This document shows positions 7,670 to 16,389 of a stretch of 64,000 nucleotides of DNA, piece after piece; position 1 is the first letter of the stretch; every line of letters begins with the position of its first letter. The stretch comes from Rhodoplanes sp. Z2-YC6860 (GTDB lineage: Bacteria; Pseudomonadota; Alphaproteobacteria; Rhizobiales; Xanthobacteraceae), in contig NZ_CP007440.1 of the NCBI RefSeq assembly GCF_001579845.1, positions 7,586,029 to 7,650,028 of the forward strand, given 5' to 3'. The position numbers were made by a program, and so were the translations under genes. Under the pieces are notes generated by a model. That model was not told the origin of the DNA and ran no database searches. It saw only the letters and a list, made by a program, of their open reading frames with translations.

Positions 7670-7772
7670 AGTGAACGGCTTCATCCCCCGCGGAGAGCGT
7701 CACTCGACATACGCTCTCTGCCGATCGATTCAAGGCGAATGAGGCCGCCTGATCGGGCGGCCTCATTCTTTT
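7670..7772 (+). ncRNA. candidate small RNA with intrinsic terminator
   Basis: The stretch has two successive hairpins on the plus strand: GAGAGCGT (7693-7700) with ACGCTCTC (7711-7718), then a perfect 12-bp stem 7738-7749 / 7756-7767 followed by CTTTT. No plus-strand gene precedes it that would need this terminator; the neighbouring gene at 7832 is on the other strand. The architecture, stem then terminator, suggests a short transcript of about 100 nt. No promoter was identified. Confidence 0.3.
7738..7767 (+). terminator. intrinsic terminator, plus strand
   Basis: A perfect 12-bp stem with loop TGATCG, followed by CTTTT on the plus strand. On the minus strand it lies 65-94 nt behind the stop of the large gene at 7832, where it is followed by CGCCTTG and would work less well. 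Confidence 0.6.
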
Positions 7773-7831
7773 CGGCGCTGGGCGCAACCCAGGACGGCGC
7801 GGGGCCTCGCTTGGCCCCCGATCCGCCGGCT

Positions 7832-9940
7832 TCAGTGCGCCAGTGGATCGGGCCGCAACTGCAGCTTCACCGCGCGCGGACGGTTTTCCTTGCCGCCTTC
7901 GAGATGGAAGGTGGTGCGGCTGCCGTAGGTGCTCCACAACGCGCGGCCCTTCCAGCCGGTGTTGGCGTCGTCGATGCGGCCGTCGACGTTCTTGGCGAAG
8001 AAGCCCATCGGGTACGGCACCACGAAGTTGATGAGCTGGCCGTCTTTCACGGCGAAAACCGAGCTGTTCAGGTTGCCCATCACGATCGGCACGTTCTCGC
8101 CAAGCCCGAACGTGTTGTACAGATCGACCCACACGTAATAGCTCGCCTCGGCGCTGCCGGCGTCGCTCACGTCGCGGAGCTGCGGACCCGGCAGCTGATG
8201 CAAGGTCCAGCCCTCCGGACAGTGCTTGCCGAGCGCGGTGGGCCCGTTGAGCACCTTGCACTTCCTCCGGTCGAACTCGCCGACGTGGCCGCTCGCGAGC
8301 GCCACCCAATAGACGCCGTTCTTGTCGACGTCGCCGCCGCGCGGCCCGTAGCCCGGCATCGGCGGCTCGTAGATCTCCGTCAGCGCCGTGTTGGTCGGAT
8401 CGCTGCCCGGCACCACGCGGATGATGGAGCCGGGATAGCCGATCACCGTTCCCCACACCGCGCCGTCCGACGGGCTCACCGCCACCGCGTAATGGTTGAC
8501 GTTGATGCGCTTGTCCTTGGTCGGATCGACCGGCGCGTTGGGCTCGACGTATTCGTCGCGCTTGCCGTTGCCGTTGGTGTCGACGATGAACGGTGTCCAG
8601 CCCTGCGATTTCTGTTCGTCGCCGGTCTCTTCGAACATCTTGCGATTGAGCCAGCCGATCACCGCCGGGCCGACCACGCCGGGACTGGTCCAGAGCGTCT
8701 GGTTGGCGTCGCTCGCGAAGTTGAGATGATGCGTCGGGAAACAGGTGTCGATCAGCGTGAACTTGCCGGTCGCCGGATCGTAGAACGACAGCTCCCGGTT
8801 CGCCTCCTTGATCGGGAATGCCTTGGCCGACGGATGATCCGAGCCCTGCTGGCAGAACGCCGGATTGGCGTGCTGACGAATGCGCGGCGTCGACCAGACG
8901 CGGCCCTTCTCGTCGAACATGACGTTGTGGTTGATGTTCTGGCTGTCCCAGATCGGCTTGTCGCCCCACCACGCCGACGCCGCGAACGGGCCGTCCTTGA
9001 CGTTCGGTGTCTTCGGATCGCGCACCGGATGCTTCACCTCGCTCGCGGTGTTGGTCACCGGATCGAGGATCGGGATCATGTCGGTGGAATCTTCGGGCGA
9101 GCCGTAGATCTTGCCGTTGGCGTTGAGCCGCGGGTTGCGGCGGTCGGTCGAGATCGCATCGTGCAGATAGCTGGTCGGATGGCCCCACTCCCACGTGGTG
9201 ATCACCACGTTGCGCTCGATGCCCTTCGGCCGCTCCGGCTTGGCGAACGGAAGCTCGCCGCCCTTGATGCCGTCGGTCCAGCCGGCGAACAGATCGAGCG
9301 CCTTCTGCGTGTCGAGGCGGCCGATGTCGCGCGCCATCAGCGCCTGCGCGCTGCCGGAGGCGAGCCGGCGCGCCCAGGCGTCGGCCGATTTCTCGAACTG
9401 CTTGGCGAATTCCTCGGGCACGACGCGCGTGCCCGGCGTTCCGAGCGGATGACAGGACTGGCAGGCACCGCTCTTGACGATGTTGAGCCACTCGCCCTGG
9501 CTCTTGATCTTCTCCAGCGGAAACTCGTCCTTCTTCGGCACGTGAATGAGCGAGAACCAGTAGATCGGCGGATAGTTCTGCGCCGCGGCTGCCGCGCTCG
9601 GCGCGGGCGCGGCCTTGAGGTCGAGCGATTTTCCCGGCGCGGCCGTAACCTTTGCGGAATCGGAAAGTCCGTAGCCGCGCACGAAGACGTTGTAGTTCGC
9701 CTTCGGCAACTCGGGGATCAGGTAGCGGCCCTGGTCGTCGGTGACGACGATCTTGGCGTATTTGGTCGGCAGGTCTGTCGTCTCTGCGATCACCCAGACG
9801 CCTGCTTCGGGCCCGTTCGCGCCGGTCACCACGCCGCCGATGTCGGCTGCGCCGACCGTCACCGCATTCTGCGCAAGCGCCGTGGATGCCAACAATGTCA
9901 GCGCCAGCGGCAAAGCCGCACTCCAGTTTCTTTTCGTCAT
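7832..9940 (-). CDS. periplasmic carboxypeptidase-regulatory-domain protein with one haem-c motif
   Basis: A 702-residue exported protein: signal peptide ending STALAQ; a carboxypeptidase regulatory-like beta sandwich (about residues 33-110, with VTDDQGRYLIPELP); a Pro/Ala linker; a single CxxCH haem-c site at Cys160-Cys163-His164; then a long beta-propeller-like region with repeated WSTPRIR, LWTSPGVVG and VYWVALASG blades up to about residue 690. Proteins of this build are annotated only by the first domain, and some neighbour quinoprotein dehydrogenases. One haem plus a propeller suggests electron transfer from an unknown periplasmic oxidation. It stands alone on its strand, with no partner enzyme beside it. 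Confidence 0.75.
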   Translation of the reverse strand: MTKRNWSAALPLALTLLASTALAQNAVTVGAADIGGVVTGANGPEAGVWVIAETTDLPTKYAKIVVTDDQGRYLIPELPKANYNVFVRGYGLSDSAKVTAAPGKSLDLKAAPAPSAAAAAQNYPPIYWFSLIHVPKKDEFPLEKIKSQGEWLNIVKSGACQSCHPLGTPGTRVVPEEFAKQFEKSADAWARRLASGSAQALMARDIGRLDTQKALDLFAGWTDGIKGGELPFAKPERPKGIERNVVITTWEWGHPTSYLHDAISTDRRNPRLNANGKIYGSPEDSTDMIPILDPVTNTASEVKHPVRDPKTPNVKDGPFAASAWWGDKPIWDSQNINHNVMFDEKGRVWSTPRIRQHANPAFCQQGSDHPSAKAFPIKEANRELSFYDPATGKFTLIDTCFPTHHLNFASDANQTLWTSPGVVGPAVIGWLNRKMFEETGDEQKSQGWTPFIVDTNGNGKRDEYVEPNAPVDPTKDKRINVNHYAVAVSPSDGAVWGTVIGYPGSIIRVVPGSDPTNTALTEIYEPPMPGYGPRGGDVDKNGVYWVALASGHVGEFDRRKCKVLNGPTALGKHCPEGWTLHQLPGPQLRDVSDAGSAEASYYVWVDLYNTFGLGENVPIVMGNLNSSVFAVKDGQLINFVVPYPMGFFAKNVDGRIDDANTGWKGRALWSTYGSRTTFHLEGGKENRPRAVKLQLRPDPLAH

Positions 9941-10058
9941 TCAAGCCCCCGAAAGATGAAAGCCTGGCGAAGAGCCCAAAGGGCGCCAAGCAACGAGCGA
10001 TCATCTTCCCGAAACTGGAATGATTCAAGAAAAGGGCCCGCGCGCTGGCGCAGAGCAC

Positions 10059-10628
10059 CTATTCGCGCGGGCCGCGAGCAATGGAGCGGATGACCCGCGC
10101 CGGATTGCCTCCGACAAGAGTGTTCGGCGGAACGTCCTTGGTGACGACCGAGCCCGCAGCCACGACCGAATTCTCGCCGACCGTGACCCCGCCGATGATC
10201 GTCGCGCCGGCGGCGATCCAGACGTTTCTCTCGATCGCGATGGGTTTGCCGATCGTGAACTTGCGGCGCTGCAACGGATCGAGGGGATGGCTCGCCGTGA
10301 TGATGCTGACGTTCGGCCCGATCAGCACATCGTCCGCGATGTCGAGGCCGCCGAGGTCATAGAACGTGCAGTTCTGGTTGACGAAGACATTGCGCCCGAC
10401 CCGGATCTCATTCCCACCGACCGTGTAAAACGGCGGGATCAGCAAAAAGCTCTCGTCGACCTTTCTGCCGGTCAGCTCGCTGAACAAGGCCCGGATTTCG
10501 TCGGCATCGTCAAACGTCAAACGATTGAGCCTGGCGGTGATCGCCGTGGCGCGTTTGACGTTGGCCACCATGGCCGCCGATTCCGGTGTCCGGCTGTGAA
10601 TGATTTTGGCGCCGCTCTCGTTCGACAT
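10059..10628 (-). CDS. sugar O-acetyltransferase (LacA/NodL/Maa type)
   Basis: A 189-residue left-handed beta-helix acetyltransferase. The N-terminal Mac segment is followed by hexapeptide turns (IRVGRNVFVNQNCTF, IADDVLIGPNVSIIT, IERNVWIAAGATIIGGVTVG) and the active-site string ASHPLDP, whose His is the catalytic base in maltose and galactoside acetyltransferases. It closes with NTLVGGNPARVIR. It transfers acetyl from acetyl-CoA to a sugar hydroxyl; NodL-type action on an oligosaccharide is possible but there are no nod genes here. Confidence 0.9.
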   Translation of the reverse strand: MSNESGAKIIHSRTPESAAMVANVKRATAITARLNRLTFDDADEIRALFSELTGRKVDESFLLIPPFYTVGGNEIRVGRNVFVNQNCTFYDLGGLDIADDVLIGPNVSIITASHPLDPLQRRKFTIGKPIAIERNVWIAAGATIIGGVTVGENSVVAAGSVVTKDVPPNTLVGGNPARVIRSIARGPRE

Positions 10629-10652
10629 TTATTGAATCTTTTCCTGGCAGAA

Positions 10653-10774
10653 CTGGGTCCCCGCTTTCGCGGGGACGAACGGCTGATGGTTTGGTGAACT
10701 CTCTCCCCGTTCGTCCCCGAGCATAGCCGGCCGAAGGACGACGTCGCTTCCGCTCGCCTATGGCGGGGACCCAG
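10653..10774. repeat. large inverted-repeat element including REP copy B
   Basis: CTGGGTCCCCGC at 10653 is exactly inverted by GCGGGGACCCAG ending at 10774. Inside are the hairpin GTCCCCGCTTTCGCGGGGAC, a second pair CGAACGG / CCGTTCG, and at 10721-10764 a diverged copy of the element at 6655-6696. The whole intergenic stretch can fold as one multi-branched structure. It lies between two minus-strand genes. Confidence 0.65.
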
Positions 10775-10793
10775 GGCCAAAAATCAAAGTTGA

Positions 10794-11078
10794 TCAGAAA
10801 ATCGCGTCGCTCTTCGCGAATCTCTCGCGCGATCTCGCCTTCGCCTTTTCGGCCTCGACCTCGCGGTCGCGCGCGGGCGCCGATGTCTCGAGGGAATCGA
10901 CCAGACGACGCGCAGCCTTCGCGACTTCATCGACCGCGCGCGCGAACGCCGCCTCGTTGGCCTTGGACGGGCGCGCGAAGCCGCTCAGCTTGCGGACGAA
11001 CTGCAGCGCGGAGGCGTGGATCTCATCGTCGGTCGCGGGCGGCTCGAAGTTGAACAGCGTACGAATGTTACGGCACAT
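10794..11078 (-). CDS. DUF2277 family protein
   Basis: A 94-residue protein beginning MCRNIRTLFNFEPPATDDEI, the family signature, followed by ALQFVRKLSGFARPSKANEAAF and a charged helical tail. DUF2277 proteins are small, cytoplasmic and of unknown function. The tail after about residue 70 is richer in Lys/Glu than usual. The start is the MCRN methionine at 11078; an upstream extension of 30 codons lacks the family pattern. Confidence 0.85.
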   Translation of the reverse strand: MCRNIRTLFNFEPPATDDEIHASALQFVRKLSGFARPSKANEAAFARAVDEVAKAARRLVDSLETSAPARDREVEAEKAKARSRERFAKSDAIF

Positions 11079-11215
11079 GGGCGGCTCCGTTGGCGGCGGT
11101 TCGAATGTCCCGACGGGCTGATCGGCCCAATGTAGGTGAAATCCCGGCGGTCCCCAAGGCGCCCGCATTGCATGCGGCGTTTCGGCGATTACCTGATGGT
11201 AACGAGAACCGCACG

Positions 11216-11791
11216 ATGAACATCAGAGCCCAGCCCGACCTTTTCGCCGCGACACCCGACTGGCCGCAGGGATTCCGCTACGAATCCGGCGTGACCCCGG
11301 CCGAAGAACAGCAGGATCTGGTCGAGCAGTTCCAAACGCTTCCGTTCAAGGAATTCGAGTTTCAAGGATTTCTCGGCAAGCGCCGCGTCGTGTCGTTCGG
11401 GTGGCGCTACGACTTCAACAACGGCGGCTTTCAGAAGACCTGCTCGATTCCGGATTTCATGCTGCCGCTTCGCGACCGCGCCGCGCGCTTTGCCGGGCTC
11501 GATGGTGACGCGCTCGCGCACGCCCTCGTGCTCGAGTATCCGCCGGGTGCAGCCATCGGCTGGCACAAGGATCGTCCCATGTTCGATGACGTGATCGGGA
11601 TATCCTTCGCGTCGCCGTGCACCTTCCGCTTCCGTCGCAAGAGCGGACAAAAATGGGAGCGCCGGTCGCTCACCGCGGAACCGGGCTCGATGTATCTTCT
11701 GCGCGGGCCCTCGCGCACCGAGTGGGAGCACAGCATCCCCGGCGTGGATGCGTTGCGCTATTCGGTGACGTTTCGGAGTCTTGCGAGGTAG
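11216..11791 (+). CDS. AlkB-like 2-oxoglutarate/Fe(II) dioxygenase
   Basis: A 191-residue protein with all the iron and cosubstrate residues visible: His117 and Asp119 in WHKDRPMF, His172 in EHSIPG, Arg181 and Arg187 in RYSVTFR. AlkB enzymes oxidatively remove alkyl groups from DNA or RNA bases. The LEYPPGAAIGWHKD strand is typical of the bacterial AlkB subgroup of about 190-200 residues. Start ATG 11216. No ada or other adaptive-response gene is adjacent. It is transcribed away from the DUF2277 gene. Confidence 0.9.
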   Translation: MNIRAQPDLFAATPDWPQGFRYESGVTPAEEQQDLVEQFQTLPFKEFEFQGFLGKRRVVSFGWRYDFNNGGFQKTCSIPDFMLPLRDRAARFAGLDGDALAHALVLEYPPGAAIGWHKDRPMFDDVIGISFASPCTFRFRRKSGQKWERRSLTAEPGSMYLLRGPSRTEWEHSIPGVDALRYSVTFRSLAR

Positions 11792-11821
11792 CCTCGCCGC
11801 ATTGCGGCGCAAGCGCGACGA

Positions 11822-13231
11822 TCAGCGTTTCCGCGCCAGCGCGATGATGGAAGCGGCCGCCGCGGGCCAGCTCGGCCAGGCGAAGCCTGCAGCCACGCGC
11901 CGCTCTTCCTCGGCAACGATCGCCGGATCGTTCAGACGGCGACCGATCGCGGCCACCCAGGCGTCGTCATCGTCGGGATCGAGGCACGAAACGAGGCCGC
12001 CCGCCGCCTCCGGCAGCGAGCCGGACGACGAAACGACGGCCGTCTTGCCATGCGCGAAGGCCTCGATCACCGGCAGGCCGAAGCCCTCGTACAGCGAGGG
12101 ATACACACAAAAACGGGCGCACCGGTAAAGCGCGGCAAGCTGCTCGTCGGAGGCAGCCGCGACATGAACGACGTCGCGCGCCAGCACGGGGTCTGCGGCC
12201 ATCGCTGCGAAGAGATCATCGACCATCCAGCCGCGGCGGCCGGCAAACACCAGTTTGCAGCCGGCCGTGCCGCCCTGTTCGCCGGCGGCCAGGCGCTTCC
12301 AGACGCGCAACAACAGCGCATGGTTCTTGCGCGGCTCGATGGTGGACACGAACAGCACGAACCGGCCGGCTTCAAGGCCTGGGGGCAGCGGCACCGCAGT
12401 GTCCGCGACCGGCGCCGTATCTACGCCGAGCCGTTCGGTGCGGACATCGAGACTTTGGCAGCCGTGCGCTTGCGCAAAGTCGATGAGATCGGTCGCGGTC
12501 TGCTGCGAGATGGCGATGAACCGATCGGTGAACAGGATCGCGGCACGAAAGTAGCGGGTGAACACGTCGACGTCGCGCGCCTGGTAGAATTGCGGGAACT
12601 TGATCGGGATGAGGTCGTAGCAGAGGGCCACCAGCCGAAAGCCGGTGCGAGCCTTGATCTCCGCGAGCGACGCCGCGTCCTTGTTGCTCCAGTCGAAGCC
12701 GGGCGACAGCATGGTGTCGCCGGGGTTCAGTTGAACGATCGGGCCGAGCGCAGTGGCGAGGCGATACCAATTGCGCCGCACGCCTCCTGGGCCGATGGCT
12801 TGCGCCAGCATCTTGCGGCCGAACAGGCGATCGGCGCACGCGGCAACGAACCGGCGCAGCCCGCCTTGCGGAAGCTGCTGGCGGCGTTCGTCAAGCCAGC
12901 AGGCCAGCGTGCGCGGGAGCCTGAGCAACGGGCGCAGGCTGTGCTCGATCGGGGCGAGAAGCTTGCGTACGCGCGAGCGCATCGGGCGCGGATCGATCAG
13001 CGGGCCGGTGTCGACAGTGGCCCTGCCCTCGACCAGCTGTCGGGCAATGTCGCGGTCGAGCGTCCGGAACTGGCCGATCCGCGTGTCGTAGACGGAGAAC
13101 ACCACGTCCGGTTCGCGTTCCAGCACGAACCGCGCGATCTCGGCTTCGACCCGCACAATGCCGACTGGTGCCCCCCGCCAACGAATCAGCGTGGAGACGT
13201 CCACGATCAGACGTTGGTCGGGCGCAGCCAT
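11822..13231 (-). CDS. GT4-family glycosyltransferase
   Basis: A 469-residue GT-B fold enzyme. The C-terminal donor domain shows FVLFVSTIEPRKNH, LVFAGRRGWMVDD, ARFCVYPSLYEGFGLPVIEA with the E-x7-E nucleotide-sugar motif, and GSLPEAAGG. The N-terminal half starts RLIVDVSTLIRW and carries LVALCYDLIPIKFP, found in transferases that build surface polysaccharides. It likely adds a hexose or mannose from a nucleotide sugar. It stands alone without other polysaccharide genes nearby. It diverges from the decarboxylase gene across 178 bp in which I see no clear sites. Confidence 0.85.
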   Translation of the reverse strand: MAAPDQRLIVDVSTLIRWRGAPVGIVRVEAEIARFVLEREPDVVFSVYDTRIGQFRTLDRDIARQLVEGRATVDTGPLIDPRPMRSRVRKLLAPIEHSLRPLLRLPRTLACWLDERRQQLPQGGLRRFVAACADRLFGRKMLAQAIGPGGVRRNWYRLATALGPIVQLNPGDTMLSPGFDWSNKDAASLAEIKARTGFRLVALCYDLIPIKFPQFYQARDVDVFTRYFRAAILFTDRFIAISQQTATDLIDFAQAHGCQSLDVRTERLGVDTAPVADTAVPLPPGLEAGRFVLFVSTIEPRKNHALLLRVWKRLAAGEQGGTAGCKLVFAGRRGWMVDDLFAAMAADPVLARDVVHVAAASDEQLAALYRCARFCVYPSLYEGFGLPVIEAFAHGKTAVVSSSGSLPEAAGGLVSCLDPDDDDAWVAAIGRRLNDPAIVAEEERRVAAGFAWPSWPAAAASIIALARKR

Positions 13232-13409
13232 CGAAACAAGTTGGCGTATCTCCCAACGTCACGCAATTCGCAATCGAAGCGTTTTCCCGTCACGGCACCG
13301 TCGGAAATCCTCCCATTCCGACGGCGGCAAAAACCTGCCGGAATCGCCCGTCACAAAGCTGTCACCGAACGCGCCGACACCTTCCGCCGGACAAAATCAG
13401 TGGCGCGCC

Positions 13410-15767
13410 ATGGACTATTTCAGACGTTTCACGTTCCTCTTCGCGGCACCGTCATTTGACGCCGACGATCTCGAAGGGCTCCGCTTCAACCAGATTGTCG
13501 ACGAAATCCAGCGCTCCGGCTTTGAGGTGATCAAGGCGCGCCGGATCGAGGATGCCGAGATCGCGGTCAAGACCGACGCGGCCATCGGCTGCATGATGGT
13601 CGACTGGGGCAAGAAGGGCCTGGAGGGCAAGACCGCGGCGCTGATCAACCTGATGCGCCGCCGCGGCCTCACCTTCCCGATCATCCTCCTGATCCGCAAC
13701 AAGCGGTTCGAAGACCTGCCGGTCGAGGTGCTGGACTTCATCGACGGCTACGTCTTCCTCTCGGAAGAGACGCCGCCCTTCATCGCCAAGAACCTCATCA
13801 GCCGCCTCAAGCAATACGCCGAGACACTGAAGACGCCGTTCTTCGGCGCCCTCGTCGATTATGCCGAGGAAGGAAATCAGCTCTGGACCTGCCCGGGCCA
13901 CAATGGCGGCGTGTTCTACAGCCGCAGTCCGATCGGACGGGTGTTCATGGAGCACCTCGGCGAGGCGGTGTTCCGCGACGACCTCGACAACTCGGTGCTC
14001 GATCTCGGCGACCTGCTCACGCACGAGGGTCCGGCCCTTCAGGCTCAGAAAGAAGCCGCGCAGATCTTCGGCGCGGAAAAGACCTACTTCGTGCTCAACG
14101 GCACCTCGACCTCCAACAAGGTGGCGCTGACCGCACTGGTGACCGACGGCGACCTGGTGCTGTTCGACCGCAACAACCACAAGGCCGCGCACCATGGCGC
14201 CTTGCTGATCAGCGGCGGCATCCCGGTTTATGTCCCAACCGCACGCAACGCCTGGGGCCTGATCGGGCCGATGCGCTGGGACGCCTTCGAGGAAACCGCG
14301 CTGCGCGAGCGCATCCGCAACCATCCGCTGGTGAAGGACCCCGAGGCGTGGCGCAAGCCGCGGCCGTTCCGCATCGCCGTGATCGAGCAGTGCACCTATG
14401 ACGGCACGATTCACAACGCCGAGATGATCCTCCGCCGCATCGGGCACCTTTGCGACTACATCCTGTTCGACGAGGCCTGGGCGGGGTTCATGAAATTCCA
14501 CCCGCTCTACGCCGGACGTTTTGCGATGGGACTCGCAAACCTCGGCCCCGACGCACCGGGCATCATCGCGACGCAGTCGACCCACAAGCAGCTCGCGAGC
14601 TTCTCGCAGGCCTCGCAGATCCACATCAAGGACCGCCACATCAAGGGGCAGAGACGCCGCGTCGAGCACCGCCGCTTCAACGAAAGCTTCATGCAGCACG
14701 CCTCGACGTCGCCGTTCTATCCGCTGTTCGCCTCGCTGGATGTCGGCGCACAGATGATGAAAGGCCGCTCGGGCGAGGTGCTATGGGACGATACGATCCG
14801 GCTCGGCATCGAGCTGCGCAAGAAGATCCGCGCGACGCGCCGCGAGTTCGAGGAGAAGGAGACCCGCCCGGAGCGGCGCTGGTTCTTCGATCCGTTCGTG
14901 CCCGAGCGCGTCAGGCTGCCGGATCAGGCGCGGCCCGGCGCGGTGCACGACGTGGCCTGGGAAACCGTCAGCACGGACGAGCTCGCCACCAATCCGGCGC
15001 ATTGGCAGCTGGCACCCGACGCCGCCTGGCACGGCTTCGGCGGCATGGAGCCGGGCTTTGCCATGACCGATCCGAACAAGCTGACGCTGCTGACGCCGGG
15101 CTTCAACCGCGCCAGCGGCGGCTACGCCGAGCACGGCATTCCGGCGCCGGTCGTCGCGCAATACCTGCGCGAGAACCGCATCGTGCCGGAAAAGAACGAT
15201 CTCAATTCGCTGCTGTTCCTGGTGACGCCCGGCGTCGAGGCCAGCAAGGCCGGCACGCTGATCAGCGGGCTCATCGCCTTCAAGCGGTTGCATGACGACA
15301 ACGCGCTGCTGGAAGAGGCCATCCCGGAGTTCTACCGGCGGCGGCCGGCACGCTATGCCGGCGTGCGGCTGCGCGATCTCTGCGCGGACATGCACCACTT
15401 CTTCCGCGAGGCCGACGTCAGCGCGCTGCAATCCCGGCAGTTCTCCGCGGAACATCTGCCCGACATCGCGCTGTCGCCGCATGACGCTAGCCGCAGCCTG
15501 ATGCGCAACGATGTCGACTATCTGCCGATCGACGCCATTCTGGGCCGGATCGCCACGACGCCGTTCGTGGTGTACCCGCCCGGCATCGCCACCATCGTGC
15601 CCGGCGAGCGGCTCACCGAGCGGGCCAAGCCCATGATCGATTATCTCAAGATGTTCGAGACGAGCTTCAACACCTTCCCGGGCTTCGAGGTCGAGATCCA
15701 GGGCGTCTATCGCGAGATCGATGCGGTTGGCCGCATCCGGCTGCACACCTACGTGGTCGCCGAGTAA
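13410..15767 (+). CDS. Orn/Lys/Arg decarboxylase
   Basis: A 785-residue PLP enzyme of the acid-inducible decarboxylase type. An N-terminal receiver-like wing domain (to about residue 125) precedes the core: WTCPGHNGGVFYSRSPIG, FVLNGTSTSNKVA, LFDRNNHKAAHHG, LFDEAWAGF and TQSTHKQLASFSQ, where Lys393 should bind PLP. It removes CO2 from arginine, lysine or ornithine to give agmatine or diamines, consuming a proton. Length fits AdiA-type enzymes. The start at ATG 13410 is chosen because MDYFRRFTFLF opens the wing domain. No amino-acid antiporter follows; a GNAT gene does, 25 nt downstream. Confidence 0.9.
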   Translation: MDYFRRFTFLFAAPSFDADDLEGLRFNQIVDEIQRSGFEVIKARRIEDAEIAVKTDAAIGCMMVDWGKKGLEGKTAALINLMRRRGLTFPIILLIRNKRFEDLPVEVLDFIDGYVFLSEETPPFIAKNLISRLKQYAETLKTPFFGALVDYAEEGNQLWTCPGHNGGVFYSRSPIGRVFMEHLGEAVFRDDLDNSVLDLGDLLTHEGPALQAQKEAAQIFGAEKTYFVLNGTSTSNKVALTALVTDGDLVLFDRNNHKAAHHGALLISGGIPVYVPTARNAWGLIGPMRWDAFEETALRERIRNHPLVKDPEAWRKPRPFRIAVIEQCTYDGTIHNAEMILRRIGHLCDYILFDEAWAGFMKFHPLYAGRFAMGLANLGPDAPGIIATQSTHKQLASFSQASQIHIKDRHIKGQRRRVEHRRFNESFMQHASTSPFYPLFASLDVGAQMMKGRSGEVLWDDTIRLGIELRKKIRATRREFEEKETRPERRWFFDPFVPERVRLPDQARPGAVHDVAWETVSTDELATNPAHWQLAPDAAWHGFGGMEPGFAMTDPNKLTLLTPGFNRASGGYAEHGIPAPVVAQYLRENRIVPEKNDLNSLLFLVTPGVEASKAGTLISGLIAFKRLHDDNALLEEAIPEFYRRRPARYAGVRLRDLCADMHHFFREADVSALQSRQFSAEHLPDIALSPHDASRSLMRNDVDYLPIDAILGRIATTPFVVYPPGIATIVPGERLTERAKPMIDYLKMFETSFNTFPGFEVEIQGVYREIDAVGRIRLHTYVVAE

Positions 15768-15792
15768 GACCCACAAGCGCGACATACTGCCG

Positions 15793-16350
15793 ATGGAGAA
15801 CCCGCACCCGATTTGCATCCGGCCATCGCGCGATGCCGACGTCGAGGCGATGCTGGCGATCTATCGCCACCACATCCGGCGCGGTGTCGAAAAGGGCGTC
15901 GACGACAGCGGCACGCCCGAGCCCGACGACATCCGGGACCGGCGCAAGAACCTGCGCAATCACAGATTTCCGCACCTCGTTGCCACGCTGGGCGCCGAGA
16001 TCGTCGGCTACGCCTATGTGGTGCTGTTCCGCAAACGGCCGGCCTACCGTTACACCGTCAAGCATTCGATCTATGTCCACCATGACCACACCGGCCGCGG
16101 CGTCGGCCCATTGCTGATGCAGGAGCTGATCGACGCCTGCGCTGCCGCGGGCTTTCGGCAGATGATCGGCTATATCGATGCCGACAACGCCGCCTCGATC
16201 CGCCTTCACGAGAAGTTCGGCTTCGTCCGCGTGGCGCTGCTGCCGGCCGTCGCCTATCGCTACGGACATTGGGCCGACAGCGTCATGATGCAGCGCTCGC
16301 TCGGTGCCGGCTCGAGCAGCCCGCCGCCGCGCGCATCGCTCAACGGTTGA
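15793..16350 (+). CDS. GNAT N-acetyltransferase, Pat/Bar-like
   Basis: A 185-residue GNAT protein: IRPSRDADVEAMLAIYRHHI at the N-terminus, VGYAYVVLFRKRPAYRYTVKHSIYVH in the central sheet, GRGVGPLLMQELID as the acetyl-CoA pyrophosphate loop, and IDADNAASIRLHEKFGF. The layout is that of phosphinothricin/methionine-sulfone acetyltransferases. It follows the decarboxylase by 25 nt and is likely co-transcribed, so acetylation of the amine product is possible (inference). Confidence 0.85.
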   Translation: MENPHPICIRPSRDADVEAMLAIYRHHIRRGVEKGVDDSGTPEPDDIRDRRKNLRNHRFPHLVATLGAEIVGYAYVVLFRKRPAYRYTVKHSIYVHHDHTGRGVGPLLMQELIDACAAAGFRQMIGYIDADNAASIRLHEKFGFVRVALLPAVAYRYGHWADSVMMQRSLGAGSSSPPPRASLNG

Positions 16351-16389
16351 TGAGCTCTCGCGAAAGCCTACGCGCCCACGCCGTCCGGA

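Noticed and set aside
7739-10093. A 784-codon plus-strand frame and an 809-codon minus frame over the haem/propeller gene
   Set aside because: They are shadows of the 702-residue exported protein on the minus strand, whose signal peptide, haem motif and domain order are convincing.
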